Of a stretch of 64,000 bases of DNA, positions 53,976 through 63,434 are shown piece by piece. The stretch is from Plasmodiophora brassicae (Eukaryota; Endomyxa; Phytomyxea; Plasmodiophorida; Plasmodiophoridae). The stretch covers positions 992,001 to 1,056,000 of the forward strand of contig JASFAU010000006.1 in the NCBI GenBank assembly GCA_039704465.1, given 5' to 3'. Both the position numbers and the translations under genes were made by a program. Numbering within the stretch: position 1 is the stretch's first letter; the number at the start of each line of letters is the position of its first letter. The notes beneath the pieces are model-generated. The model saw nothing but the letters and a program-made list of their open reading frames with translations. It had not been told where the DNA came from and searched no databases.

Positions 53976-55670
53976 ATGACGTCGACGGGTTTGTGGAGGG
54001 CGGATCCCGGTGGCGGACGGTCCGAGCCACGATGCCTGGAGGATCTGTTGCGCGACCGCCCGGACGATGACCAGGAGTATCGTCGCCCGACGATGGATGT
54101 CACGACGGACGGCGACACGTTCGCCATCTCGAAGATGCAGTTCGCCCAGCAGTATGCATCGATCTATTTCGCGCGTCTGGTGCTGCTGCGATCGAAAATC
54201 ATCGAGCGGTTGTCCTCCAGCGGGCTTGACGAACGGAAGGTGGCCCGGCGTGCGCCCAGTATCGCCTTCCCTCGCTAACCTCTGTCAGGTCAAGCTCTGC
54301 TCCACTCTGCTGGATGTTGATCCCGAGATCGACTGCATCATCGTTGGCACCATCTATAAGAACATGAAGCTGAAACCGTGCGTCCTGGACGAGTATATGA
54401 CAGACGTTAGTGCCGAAATCGGCCTTGTCTGTGCAGAGGCGATTGCAATCTCATTCGTGTCCGTAACAGCCCGTCGTCAACGAAACGCGAGTGTCAGCCC
54501 ATGCTTTGACCGGTTGCTACGTCGCTGAGGACGACACTGTCGAACTCGAGGACGAACATGCTAGGCTCCTGTTGACCGGTGATGGGATCAATGTTCGGCG
54601 CCTGGTCACTGGCGTTGTTCTTGCCGTCCGCGGCCGGCTGCAGCCGTCGTCCGGCCAGTTTCAAGTCTTTGAGACGATTGTTGCAGGCGTCTCGGACCAG
54701 GCTCCGTTTCCCGTTGTGTCTAGGGACAAACTTGTTGTCCTCGTGTCTGGCTTGCAAGCCGGGGGGACGTCCATCCTTCCGCAGCTCCTGGTCGACTACA
54801 TTACGGGCGCTATTGGCTCTGATGCTGAGCGATGCGTCATGCGCGACGTTGCTCGTGTCGTCATCTGCGGGGATTCGATCAGGGAGCGCACTGATACAAC
54901 CGACCGCAACGAGGTTCGAACGAAGTGGACAATGAAGGCGGAAACGTCCCAGATTGCGAACGCGTTGCAATCCCTAGATTTGTACGTCGTCGCGTATCTC
55001 AGTCCATATCGAATACCCACTGAACTGGTGCAGGTTTCTTGAGCAGCTGTGCAGCAGTGTAGACGTTGACATCCTTCCTGGACCACTCGATCCGACGAAC
55101 GTCGCGGTTCCGCAACAGCCCATCCACCATCTGCTTCTGCCGCGCTCCTCTGCGCTGGCGACAATGCATCGTATCACTAACCCGTGCAGCATGACACTCG
55201 ATGGCGTTATGGTACTTGGGACATCAGGTCAAGGCTTGCGCGTACGCACCTGCTGGGAGTCGTCTGACATCGGTACGAAGGTCAAAACGTTACCGACATT
55301 GCCGACTATGTCGATGGGCTCAGCCGACTAGATATCCTGGAGCAGACGCTTATGTGGCGAGTCATTGCGCCGACCTGCCCCGATACTCTCTACGGGTTCC
55401 CGTTCAACGACCACGACCCGTTTGTGATCAAGAGCGTGCCGCACGTCTACTTTGCGGGCAACCAACCCAGCGTCCGTTGAAACGATCCCTCCGTCCAGGT
55501 CCACGTGCGTCTAACAGCCTGTCCAACAGTTCGACACTCGTATCGTCGAAGGCGCGCACGGCGAGCGAGTTCGGCTGATCGCGGTCCCCGCGTTCGCCAC
55601 CACAGGGCAGGTCGTCCTCCTGAACCTGCGCAACCTCGACTGCCACGTCATGCAGTTTTCATCCCGCTGA
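53976..55670 (+). CDS. POLD2: DNA polymerase delta subunit 2 (B-subunit)
   Basis: Start ATG 53976 (MTSTGLWRADPGG). Blocks in order: FAISKMQFAQQYASIYFARL; DPEIDCIIVGTIYKNMKLKP; VELEDEHARLLLTGDG and RRLVTGVVLAVRGRL (OB fold); DKLVVLVSGLQAGGTSILPQ and RVVICGDSI (phosphodiesterase-like domain); DILPGPLDPTNVAVPQQP; LDGVMVLGTSGQ; LDILEQTLMWRVIAPTCPDT; PHVYFAGNQP. The tail ends LRNLDCHVMQFSSR. This is the replicative polymerase delta small subunit, nuclear, and expected to have lost nuclease activity. Several introns of the usual size interrupt it. Confidence 0.95.
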
Positions 55671-55783
55671 CGACCATCAGATGGAACGCGTTCCTCACCA
55701 CTACACGAAATAGAGAACAGTGTGTTGCTTGCATGGCGTTGCTGTTGCGTTCCCCGCATTTCGGGGTTCGGTTGCGCAGGGCG

Positions 55784-56086
55784 ATGTCGGACCACATTTA
55801 CATCCGGGATGACATCGACGAGCAGATCGGGACGAGCGTGCCGTCGTCAATGGAGACCAAGGCCGGCCCCGGCACGACCTGGTTCCAGGACCCCGCCAAT
55901 CAGGTCTGGGCTAGGGCGGGCGGTTCGGTTGCTTACCAGCGAGTGATGCGATGCCAGGCGTACGTCATTGGCGTTCTCGTCGTGATTTTGTTGGGCCTGC
56001 TGGCGATCACCGTGTGTGCATGGCGGCGACACCGCCACGATATCATCGCGTTGTATGCCAAGGAGGAGGCGAAGAAATCCGACTGA
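55784..56086 (+). CDS. Small single-pass membrane protein with KKXX ending
   Basis: An intronless frame of 100 residues. The first 65 are polar and acidic; one strong helix (YVIGVLVVILLGLLAITVCAW) is followed by a basic stretch and a short tail ending AKEEAKKSD. The last four residues KKSD fit the C-terminal dilysine ER-retrieval motif, which would need a cytosolic C-terminus. No signal peptide, so orientation is inferred from the positive charges after the helix. No family recognised. Confidence 0.7.
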   Translation: MSDHIYIRDDIDEQIGTSVPSSMETKAGPGTTWFQDPANQVWARAGGSVAYQRVMRCQAYVIGVLVVILLGLLAITVCAWRRHRHDIIALYAKEEAKKSD

Positions 56087-56131
56087 TCTACGTACATAGG
56101 TAGTCTACAAGTGTTGTACCCTATATTAACC

Positions 56132-57166
56132 TCATGGATCCTGGGAAATTGAATCGTCATCGTCCGAGTGTTCCTCCCGAAACGCGCCATTGCGATAGTC
56201 GGTGGCGAATCGTTCGATGGCTTCGGCGGAATTCATCTGCAGTATGTCTTGCGGGAACCCATACGACATTGTCTCGGAGGGGCCCAACGCAGGCTGTTGT
56301 TCGACAATGCGAAATTCGCAATGCGACGATGATGAGCCGAGGCGCATCAGCTCTGGCCAGGTGAACAGCAACGCGTCTGTAACCACCGAGAACGGGTTGA
56401 AATCGATGAGGAACACGACATCGTCACCGTCGACGTAGACGTCCATCACATAGTTCTCTTCCGGGAACGTGTCGCGTATCCGGCGACGATAGAAGTCGTC
56501 AATAGCGCGACGGAGGCATTCCCGAGCACCGTCCTGGTTCAGGTGGGCATAGTAATTCAGGCGGTCGCGTTGCGAGATCGCCACGATGCGTCGATCCCGA
56601 ATGAAACAGCGGAACTCGCGAGATTGCACCAGATGTGCCCACTGACGAAGGACAAGCTTGTACTCGACGGGCCGAGCATCGTCGGCGGCATCGACGCACG
56701 CCTCGAACGGTTGCGTCAGATCGTGCTGAATGAAATCGGACGCCTTAAGCAGAAGCAGGACGTCGGCAGGCGTTACGCATTTCATGGTGCCATCGCAGGC
56801 GATCCAGGTGGCGTCGCGCGGGCTGCTCCAGTTCAACTTTGGGATGACAGCGCCGCCCAGCTTCTCGATCTCACTTCGTATCAGTTCGATTTCAGGAAGG
56901 TCGACCCCGGGCTCCTGCATGACTCCCCGGCCAGGGGCATTCCCATCATCATCGGACTCGCTCCAGGATGATGAGTCCGAATCGTTCGCGCACCGATCCA
57001 TCGCCGCCGTCGGCAGCACGAAGCCATCGGCGTTCAGATACTCGACGAACTCCGGCGACAAATCCAGAACACGGCTGCGAATCGTCCATCGTCGATGTTC
57101 CGGGTACCAGCGATGGAACTGACAGGCGAGCACGTTCGAACGTGACGCCTCTGGGGCGCTGGCCAT
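56132..57166 (-). CDS. CDC123: CDC123, ATP-grasp eIF2 assembly factor
   Basis: A single exon of 344 residues. It has LACQFHRWYPEHRRWTIRS, LGGAVIPKLNWSSPRDATWI, LLLLKASDFIQHDLTQPF, YKLVLRQWAHL, FRCFIRDRRIVAISQRD and VVFLIDFNPFSVVTDALLFT, the full set of D123/CDC123 motifs, including the ATP-grasp metal-site DFNPF. CDC123 promotes joining of eIF2 gamma with alpha. I chose ATG 57166 because it precedes the conserved start by about 12 residues. Intronless, unlike its neighbours. It faces the Artemis-like gene across 99 bp. Confidence 0.95.
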   Translation of the reverse strand: MASAPEASRSNVLACQFHRWYPEHRRWTIRSRVLDLSPEFVEYLNADGFVLPTAAMDRCANDSDSSSWSESDDDGNAPGRGVMQEPGVDLPEIELIRSEIEKLGGAVIPKLNWSSPRDATWIACDGTMKCVTPADVLLLLKASDFIQHDLTQPFEACVDAADDARPVEYKLVLRQWAHLVQSREFRCFIRDRRIVAISQRDRLNYYAHLNQDGARECLRRAIDDFYRRRIRDTFPEENYVMDVYVDGDDVVFLIDFNPFSVVTDALLFTWPELMRLGSSSSHCEFRIVEQQPALGPSETMSYGFPQDILQMNSAEAIERFATDYRNGAFREEHSDDDDSISQDP

Positions 57167-57265
57167 GGCCGCCCAGTGTCGTTGTCCGTCACGGTGTCCG
57201 TCTCGGACTCCGCGGGGTCCGCGTTGGGCGCGACCTCTGCTGACGGTCCCGCATGCCGCGACGAC

Positions 57266-59344
57266 ATGCCCGTTCGTGACGGGTACCAAGGCCTGCGCCG
57301 GTTCTCGATATTCGTCGACGAGTGGGCGCAATGCGAAAGCGGCGGCGTGTATTTCCTGACGCATTTCCATTCCGGTAAGGGCTGTGTGCAATCTCTACGG
57401 GAGCCTGTTGACCCCAATCTACGGTTTAGATCACATGCAAGGCCTATCAGCGAGCTTTAATTCTGGGATTATATATTGCAGCCACCCGACTAGATCGTTG
57501 CTTCTTGCACGTTTCGGTTTCGATTCGGACCAAGTTCGTGGGTGTAACCTCGAGGAGTGGCAGATGGTGCCCGTTAAGCCGGATCACGACCTGTGCTTCA
57601 CGATGTTTGATGCCGGGCATTGCTCTGGTTCGGTCATGATCCTGTTGGAGTCGCCGTGGATCGGACGTGTATTGCACACAGGCGACGCTAGATTCGGCAA
57701 CGAGTCTGTTGCTGAGACTGTCAAGTCCTACGTCGGAGCTGCCCAGCCTGACGCTCTAATCGTCAGCGACAGCGAATGATAATTTCTTGGCCCTGCTGAC
57801 CAACGGCGAATGGTTTAGGTTGATTGCACATTCTGTTCGAGTACGTGCTCGACATTTCCGAGCCAGCAGGAATCTATAGACGCCGTGTTCCAGTTGATTG
57901 ATGCAAACCCAACTGCTACGCGTATCGTTTTCTGTTTGCTTCCCTTGGGTGCCGAACCTATCCTGAAGGCGATTCAAAAGCGATATCGAACGCGGCTGTA
58001 TTTCGATCCCGCAAGGTTGGATCACGCACGGCTTCTCGCTGAGTGCGTCTTACACGTTTGCGTTAGCTTCGAGCTGCGCGTTTTAACTTCGCTAACATTC
58101 TTCAAGTCCATATGCAGCATGGAGTCCTCTCTGCGCTTTCACGTCTGTGGGCGCAAACAATTGTCTCAGTACATGGCAACATCGGTAGGCTTGTTTCCCG
58201 TCCTAGTGGCAGCCGTCCATCGAGCTAAGCGTCGTGAATTGGTGCAGGCGTCACCCGATGTCCATGACAAGCCCCTACTGATTCAGGCCACCACGATGTG
58301 GTTTGCCCAGCGGGATATGTGCAGTCCGGGTCATCTTGTGGTATCGCAGAACAACCTGCACCGCGTGTTGTATTCGATGCATTCTAGGTATTTCGCTTCG
58401 TGTGCTGTGTGCCGTGTCGTTCCGTTTCTAATGGCCGGGTTTGAAGCCTTGCAGAAGGTCAAGCCTTTTGGCGTGCCGTTGATCAAGCGTCTGACAATGT
58501 GGACAGTTCGGGCGTTCATCCACATGGTCGCTCCTAGGGCTGTTTACGCGTCAGTTGCGCCGTTTGACTTCTCGAATGAACTGACCGGAGAACAGTTTGC
58601 TCGAGTGCGTATGGCGTTGGCTCTCTTGCCGGCTTCACGTCGCTAACTGTTCTAACCGCAGAGCATCGCCAAAGTGTTAGGACGAGACAACAGACTGCGC
58701 GCTGTGGGACAGAGCGGCTTCTTCCGGAAGCTGGCTCTCAGGACGGCTGCCGATGCTGAAGTCCCCAAGGGTGAGAACTTTCCACCTCCCCGTTTGGAGC
58801 CTGACGTCGTTGCAACGACTCCTGCTGAACCTGCCGCTGCAGCACCTCTAATTGATTTACAAGGTGGTCTGCAATTATCGACCTTCACGTGTACGCTCAC
58901 GTTTGGTGGCAGGGAAATCGATATTTATTCACCCTCAAATTGGCGTGCAGAACCGGTCGAGCGTCCTGCTTCAGTACGTATTTGCAACGTTTGCGTCTGG
59001 GCAATACCAACCTGTGAAACAACAGAATTCAGTCGTCAGGTGGCACTCGTGCCGCATCCGTCAGCGATGCCGACGTCGTCGTCATCGACTGTCGACAGCC
59101 GAGGGCTTGTCGAGCTCTGCGCCATGTAATCAGCAACGTCTCTCAAGTATCGTCTTCATCGCGTCGCGAACTGCTCGTCCTTGACCTGAACGCCCTGCAG
59201 CGCTCCTACCAGTTTCCATCGGGCGTCAGCATTGAAGACCTTGTCGTATGGAGCTTATCGCGTTTATCGAAACGCAAAGCCGACGATATCGTCCGGGAGC
59301 GCCTCGCGTCGAGACCAAGACCTATGCTCGATTTCTCCCCCTAA
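57266..59344 (+). CDS. Artemis-type beta-CASP nuclease with C-terminal BRCT domain
   Basis: N-terminal metallo-beta-lactamase part: VYFLTHFHS|DHMQGLSASF (metal motif spliced by a 58-nt intron), IIYCSHPTRSLL, MFDAGHCSGSVMILLESP, RVLHTGDARF. Then QESIDAVFQLIDANPTATRI and QATTMWFAQRDM with NLHRVLYSMHS, which resemble Artemis (DCLRE1C) more than SNM1A or Apollo. A 57-nt intron in phase joins EQFAR to SIAKVLGRDNRL, a Pro/Ala linker follows, and then a BRCT-like domain: GKSIFIHPQIGVQNRSSVLL, intron of 55 nt, GGTRAASVSDADVVVIDCRQ and a helical end. Stop 59342-59344. Artemis opens DNA hairpins and trims ends in non-homologous end joining. Some junctions near 58390-58510 are unresolved. Confidence 0.82.
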
Positions 59345-59450
59345 ACGCAATGTTGCACGCGGCTGCCATGGATGCCCTGATGAGTGATGACGAATAACTG
59401 TGTGGTATGGGCTGATGTTAGATTGATCTTGTACTTCTTCAGTTCCACAG

Positions 59451-60621
59451 TTACGAAGCCAAGAGGCCCCGTAGTGCATGTGGTGGAACTGGGTGATCTC
59501 CCCACGGCCCCTTGCACCCTCGGAAATTGTGGGCAGACCCGCGCTCGTTCCAATAAATTCCACACTGGAAGCAGAACTCGTACTTGCACTTGCACCTAAC
59601 GTGGAAGATCCGTCAATGGTCTCTGAAAATACGGAGCGAGGCGTCCTTACGTCATGTGGTCGCATCCCTCAGTCCTAAAGATGCCTTCCCTGCAACGTGG
59701 ACAGATACGCGTTTCCTCGTCAAGGACGCACTCCTTTACGGTTTCGGCACATGGCCTGCCTGGATGAGGCTTGAAGTGGCAGTTGGGACAGAACTCGGCA
59801 CGGCAATGCGGGCAGGTGCCCTCGTGGGTATTGTCATCAACATCGGCTTTTGCGAATATGGCTTTGCACTTTACACAGGGGATAACACCGCTTTCGAATG
59901 CAGCGATAGCATTGTTACGCGCGCACCAGTGTTCCAGTCGTTTCATGTCGCTGTCGTTCAGCAGGTGATACGGCTCGATCTGATCGGGTGTGATCACCTG
60001 GACGCAATCGGGGATTGGGCACGTGGCGGGAATGCGTTTCGCCGACGCGTGTAGGCAGTCTCGTACATGGTCGCCAGCGCACATGAAACACAGAGCGTGT
60101 TTGCATTTCATGTCCACGCAAGGCTGGTCCTCGTAGCATATAATGCATTTCTTGATCTCGCCGCACGCTTTAAGCGTATCTTGGTATGGTAATAGCCGCT
60201 CACGAGCAGCTTCGTTGCTTTCAATCTAGAAGGTCGACATCCCGACGTCAGAGAAGTCAACACACAGGTTCCGCATGCAGGCGCTTACAGGCTCCGTAAT
60301 ACTAATGTCGCAGGGAACAGGATCAGCTGTGCGTGTCCCACGATCACGAGCTCCAGAAGGAGGCGAACGATCAGGTCTCCTAGCAGGTGTACTGGAAGAT
60401 CGAGGCATTTCAGGACGCCAAGCATCAGGCCTTGGAGGATAACCACCGCTAGGTGTCCCAGCAGGCGTCCAAGGTGTCGGTGGGGTCGCAGATTCAAAAC
60501 GATGATAATAGCTAGACCCAGGACGAGGTCGATCATCTGCGCGTCGTGCTAGCAGCATGGCACCCACGGTAGCGGCACCCTGTATCGACAGAATCACATT
60601 GGAGCCGAATCGCACAGGCAT
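59451..60621 (-). CDS. RBR (RING-IBR-RING) E3 ubiquitin ligase
   Basis: Three exons: 60621-60289, 60225-59651, 59595-59451; 350 residues; introns 63 and 55 nt. The first 110 residues are Pro/Arg/Ser-rich and disordered. RING1 is KKCIICYEDQPCVDMKCKHA with FCAGD-type FMCAGDHV; the IBR has CPHCRAEFCPNCHFKPHPG; RING2 is RICPRCREGIFRTEGCDHMT continuing CKCKYEFCFQCG. The first Cys after the HMT is the candidate catalytic residue that forms the ubiquitin thioester. The C-terminus is short, as in ARI-type RBRs without an Ariadne domain. It converges on the Artemis-BRCT gene with a 106-bp gap. Confidence 0.92.
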
Positions 60622-60631
60622 CAACACCGGT

Positions 60632-60976
60632 TCAACTTACGGCAAGGCCCAGAGCGACACGTACTGACTTCTTCGCGGCTGCTGGTCGACGGTTGCTCGC
60701 AGCCGGAGTCACACGAGCAACGAATCTCTTCGCAGCCAGCGTGGCAACCCCAGCCGTTGCCACCAATTTTGCCACATTTAGGAAGCGATTCCGATAATAT
60801 ACCTGTCCGCTGACGGTTGACGCTGCCTTGGGGTCGCTTGCCGACGTGCTGGTCGATGTCGTGTTCTGGACCACGGGATTGGCGCTCGAGAAGAGAAGGA
60901 AACCGCAGAGGCCAGTAGCGCAAGCGGCGACTACGATAGTCGCGATGACATAGATCACGACACGCTTGGAGCCCAT
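60632..60976 (-). CDS. Small membrane protein, tightly upstream of the RBR gene
   Basis: An intronless frame of 114 residues. One clear helix near the N-terminus (VVIYVIATIVVAACATGLCG) is followed by a Thr/Ser stretch, a weaker hydrophobic segment (NVAKLVATAGVATLAAKRF) and a Lys/Arg-rich end. Its stop lies only 10 bases before the RBR start codon on the same strand. No family recognised. Such spacing in eukaryotes means overlapping transcripts or promoters inside the neighbouring coding sequence. Confidence 0.55.
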   Translation of the reverse strand: MGSKRVVIYVIATIVVAACATGLCGFLLFSSANPVVQNTTSTSTSASDPKAASTVSGQVYYRNRFLNVAKLVATAGVATLAAKRFVARVTPAASNRRPAAAKKSVRVALGLAVS

Positions 60977-61129
60977 AAGCGCTCGGACGGCAATCGCAGC
61001 CAGTTGCTCCGTTTACGAATGAGCGCGGTCTGGGCGCATTGGCTGCGGAAACGGCGGACGCCGTGCCCGATTTAGCATAACCCGCAGCGGAGTGCCGGAA
61101 AGAAAGAACCCTTGGAAGATAACCTCCAT

Positions 61130-62200
61130 CTTTTAATGTCAACGGGTCGACCCGAGTCGGGCGCGTCAGGGACCTGCCCAGCCGGGTGTCTAACAAGAGC
61201 CGAGCCCTGAGGTCCATGGGGCCAGACCCGAGGCGACAGGATCAAGCATGATTTTCAGGCCATTAGCCGGGAAAGACATGGAAACACCAGGACGTAATGG
61301 AATACGTCATTTGATTTGTATTGTAAGAGAGATTGTATTTCGCAAATGGCAGTGACTGCTGTGTTGCTCAGGCGTGTCCGGCATTTGTTAATGGTAGACC
61401 CCGCCGTCGGGAATGCAATCTCGCTGGGAACCAATATTGACGTCACCCCCATGAAAATCACACGCCATCACTTTGCCCCTTGAAACCATGTGCTTGTTCA
61501 CTTCAAACCACGTGCACACATCACGTGAGCTTTGCTCCATGGGCATACCCTGGTGGGAGAACCACCGTTGATGTTCGTTCTCGAATGGCGCGCTGGACAA
61601 CTCACGATCCCTGATTCAGGCGGTTGGGAGTCCTCGTTAGACTTGAGCGGGTTCATCAGGCTGCTTATCGCCACCTTTGTTCCAAATGATGATGATACGA
61701 TATTCTCGGTTCCGTCTTCAACGGCATCACTTGCGAAATTGGCGTCATAAAATGTTTTGTAGTGCACAGCGTTGTCGACGGGCGCTTTGTCAGTTTGAAG
61801 GCGCTCGAAACACCTTTATTCGGGGATCGAGGGCTGCTGCCATAATCTTTGTCTCGTTTCGCTCAACGTCTACCTTCGTCTGAGCGCTGGTCGCAAACTT
61901 AATCGTGTGAGTCGCTCGGAAACCCGACTTTGCCGCAACAGCGTTCCTAGCGTGCTCCATAAGCATGTAGTAGATCGGAACGACCAGGCCTACCTAGGGT
62001 ACGATACTCAGACCCAAACAAGAGAACTGTGGTGTCGTTGATGGGTGCCAGGAACTTAGAGAGAGCGTCACAAGTCCACTAGGCCATCTGCAAGTCCAGG
62101 ACCCGGGTCCTGGGTTAGCGCGGCGAGTCCGGCTCGGGTCGACTGGGAATTTCCACGTGTGAGTCGAGTCGGGTCGACTCGCTGCCACCTGATCTACGTC
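61130..62200 (-). mobile_element. Decayed hAT-family transposon
   Basis: Three minus-strand fragments in different frames still show hAT transposase features in the right order: CDALSKFLAPINDTTVLLFG and VVPIYYMLMEHARNAVAAKS (about 62080-61935), then MAAALDPRIKVF (about 61835), and the C-terminal dimerisation motif VTSILVPSEIAFPTAGSTIN with CRTRLSNTAVTAICEIQ (about 61445-61330). Stops and frameshifts separate them, so the copy is dead. GC-rich stretches with gggtcgac motifs flank the coding remains (61141-61200 and 62125-62180) and may be remnants of the ends. No target duplication was found. Only the C-terminal part of a normal transposase is present. Confidence 0.72.
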
Positions 62201-62290
62201 CGTCGTCAATAGGCCCCTGGGGAAACAATGGCGACCCTCCGGCGACTCAAGGCACGCGAAGAACGACCTGGTTTAATGCATAACTGCGGT

Positions 62291-62624
62291 TCAGCGTTTC
62301 TTGCAGAAGTAGTCTGGTTGTTACAATGAACATCAACGACAAGCGGACACTGGCAGGCACATACTGTATGCAAACTTCTCCACGTTCGCTGGGCGGGCTC
62401 GCAGAGTCTCGATTAGGAATTGCCGCACGAGCGTCCCGAGCTCCGGGTGCTCCCGCAGGTACACTTCATTGGCGACGAAGATCGAGCTCTACATAGTTGG
62501 TTGAAAACCACCTGCGCAACAAGGCGGCGAAACCGGATCTCCTCACTTGTCCTGCAGTAAACTTGGCCTGCTCTTCTTCCGTCAGGAATGGTAGGACGCT
62601 GGAGAAGTCTGGTGCGTTGGCCAT
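62291..62624 (-). CDS. RIIAD1: RIIAD1-like protein with RIIa docking domain
   Basis: Three exons: 62624-62547, 62488-62365, 62313-62291; 74 residues; introns 58 and 51 nt. Exon 1 gives LPFLTEEEQAKFTAGQ and exon 2 NEVYLREHPELGTLVRQFLI and ARPANVEKFAY, ending YFCKKR. The pattern is the RIIa / DPY-30-like dimerisation-docking fold, and the size and order match animal RIIAD1. Proteins with this fold dock to AKAP-type helices in radial spokes and other axonemal complexes. Third flagellum-linked gene of the window. Confidence 0.8.
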
Positions 62625-63434
62625 CGCCACTGCGGCGCTAATGGAGGGTACAACGTTTGATCGATACCGCCATACCGACTACCTGTACGGTTACTTAGCG
62701 AGGCTGTTAGTCTAAGAAAGGCATAACGCGGAGACAAGCAACAGCCCGACTGGCAGTCCATCGCTGACCTTCCCGTGTATTCTCGCTGTTCCGACTGACG
62801 ACTCGAACTTTCCGGTGGAGGAACTGTTTAGACATTCAACGTTGACTGGTTCTGTCTACAACGGCTTCTGCAATAGCCCGGATGGCCCATGGCATTCCCC
62901 GCGTGTGCTTCGCGTTGAACACCAGCATCATTGGTGTTTGGTACACCGCCACGCTCTATGTCGTGGCGAGCACGGGCCGAAGAAGAAAGTGTTCTACGTC
63001 CCCAGTCGGGCACCGTACTTCTCCAGTGTGGGAGGAACGTCGTAACCAACAAGGCAGACGAATCACGCTCTGCTCAGGAGCATCATCAACTCAAACGACA
63101 TCGGCACTTATAAGCACTACCAGCATGACGCGTTCGCCGTCATCAGGCAATCACGTATAACGTTTGAGCAGGCGAGCGCCTCAGGCCTGGCATCTGCAGC
63201 CTGGGCCAGGGCCCAGAGGCTTCGGGGTCCTCCTTGCGACCGCTCGGTAGCTGTCCAAAACGATAACTGCGGGCGCCTGGCGGCATCGTTGACCGTCTGC
63301 AGCAATGGCTGTGACCTCAGCAGCGAAAGGCCTCGTCCAGCGCCTAGCCATGGCCGATACCATGAAGGCACGAGGCGTACGTATACGGTAGGGAATGCGG
63401 TGGAGGGCGCGCCATTCAGTATGAGCACATGTAG
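62625..63434. other. About 800 bp with no convincing gene
   Basis: Short open frames occur on both strands (for example 62882-63160 plus, with a hydrophobic SIIGVWYTATLYVVAST, and 63117-63428 minus), but none matches a family or continues through plausible introns. It may hold another degraded element next to the hAT relic. No RNA gene seen. Confidence 0.35.
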
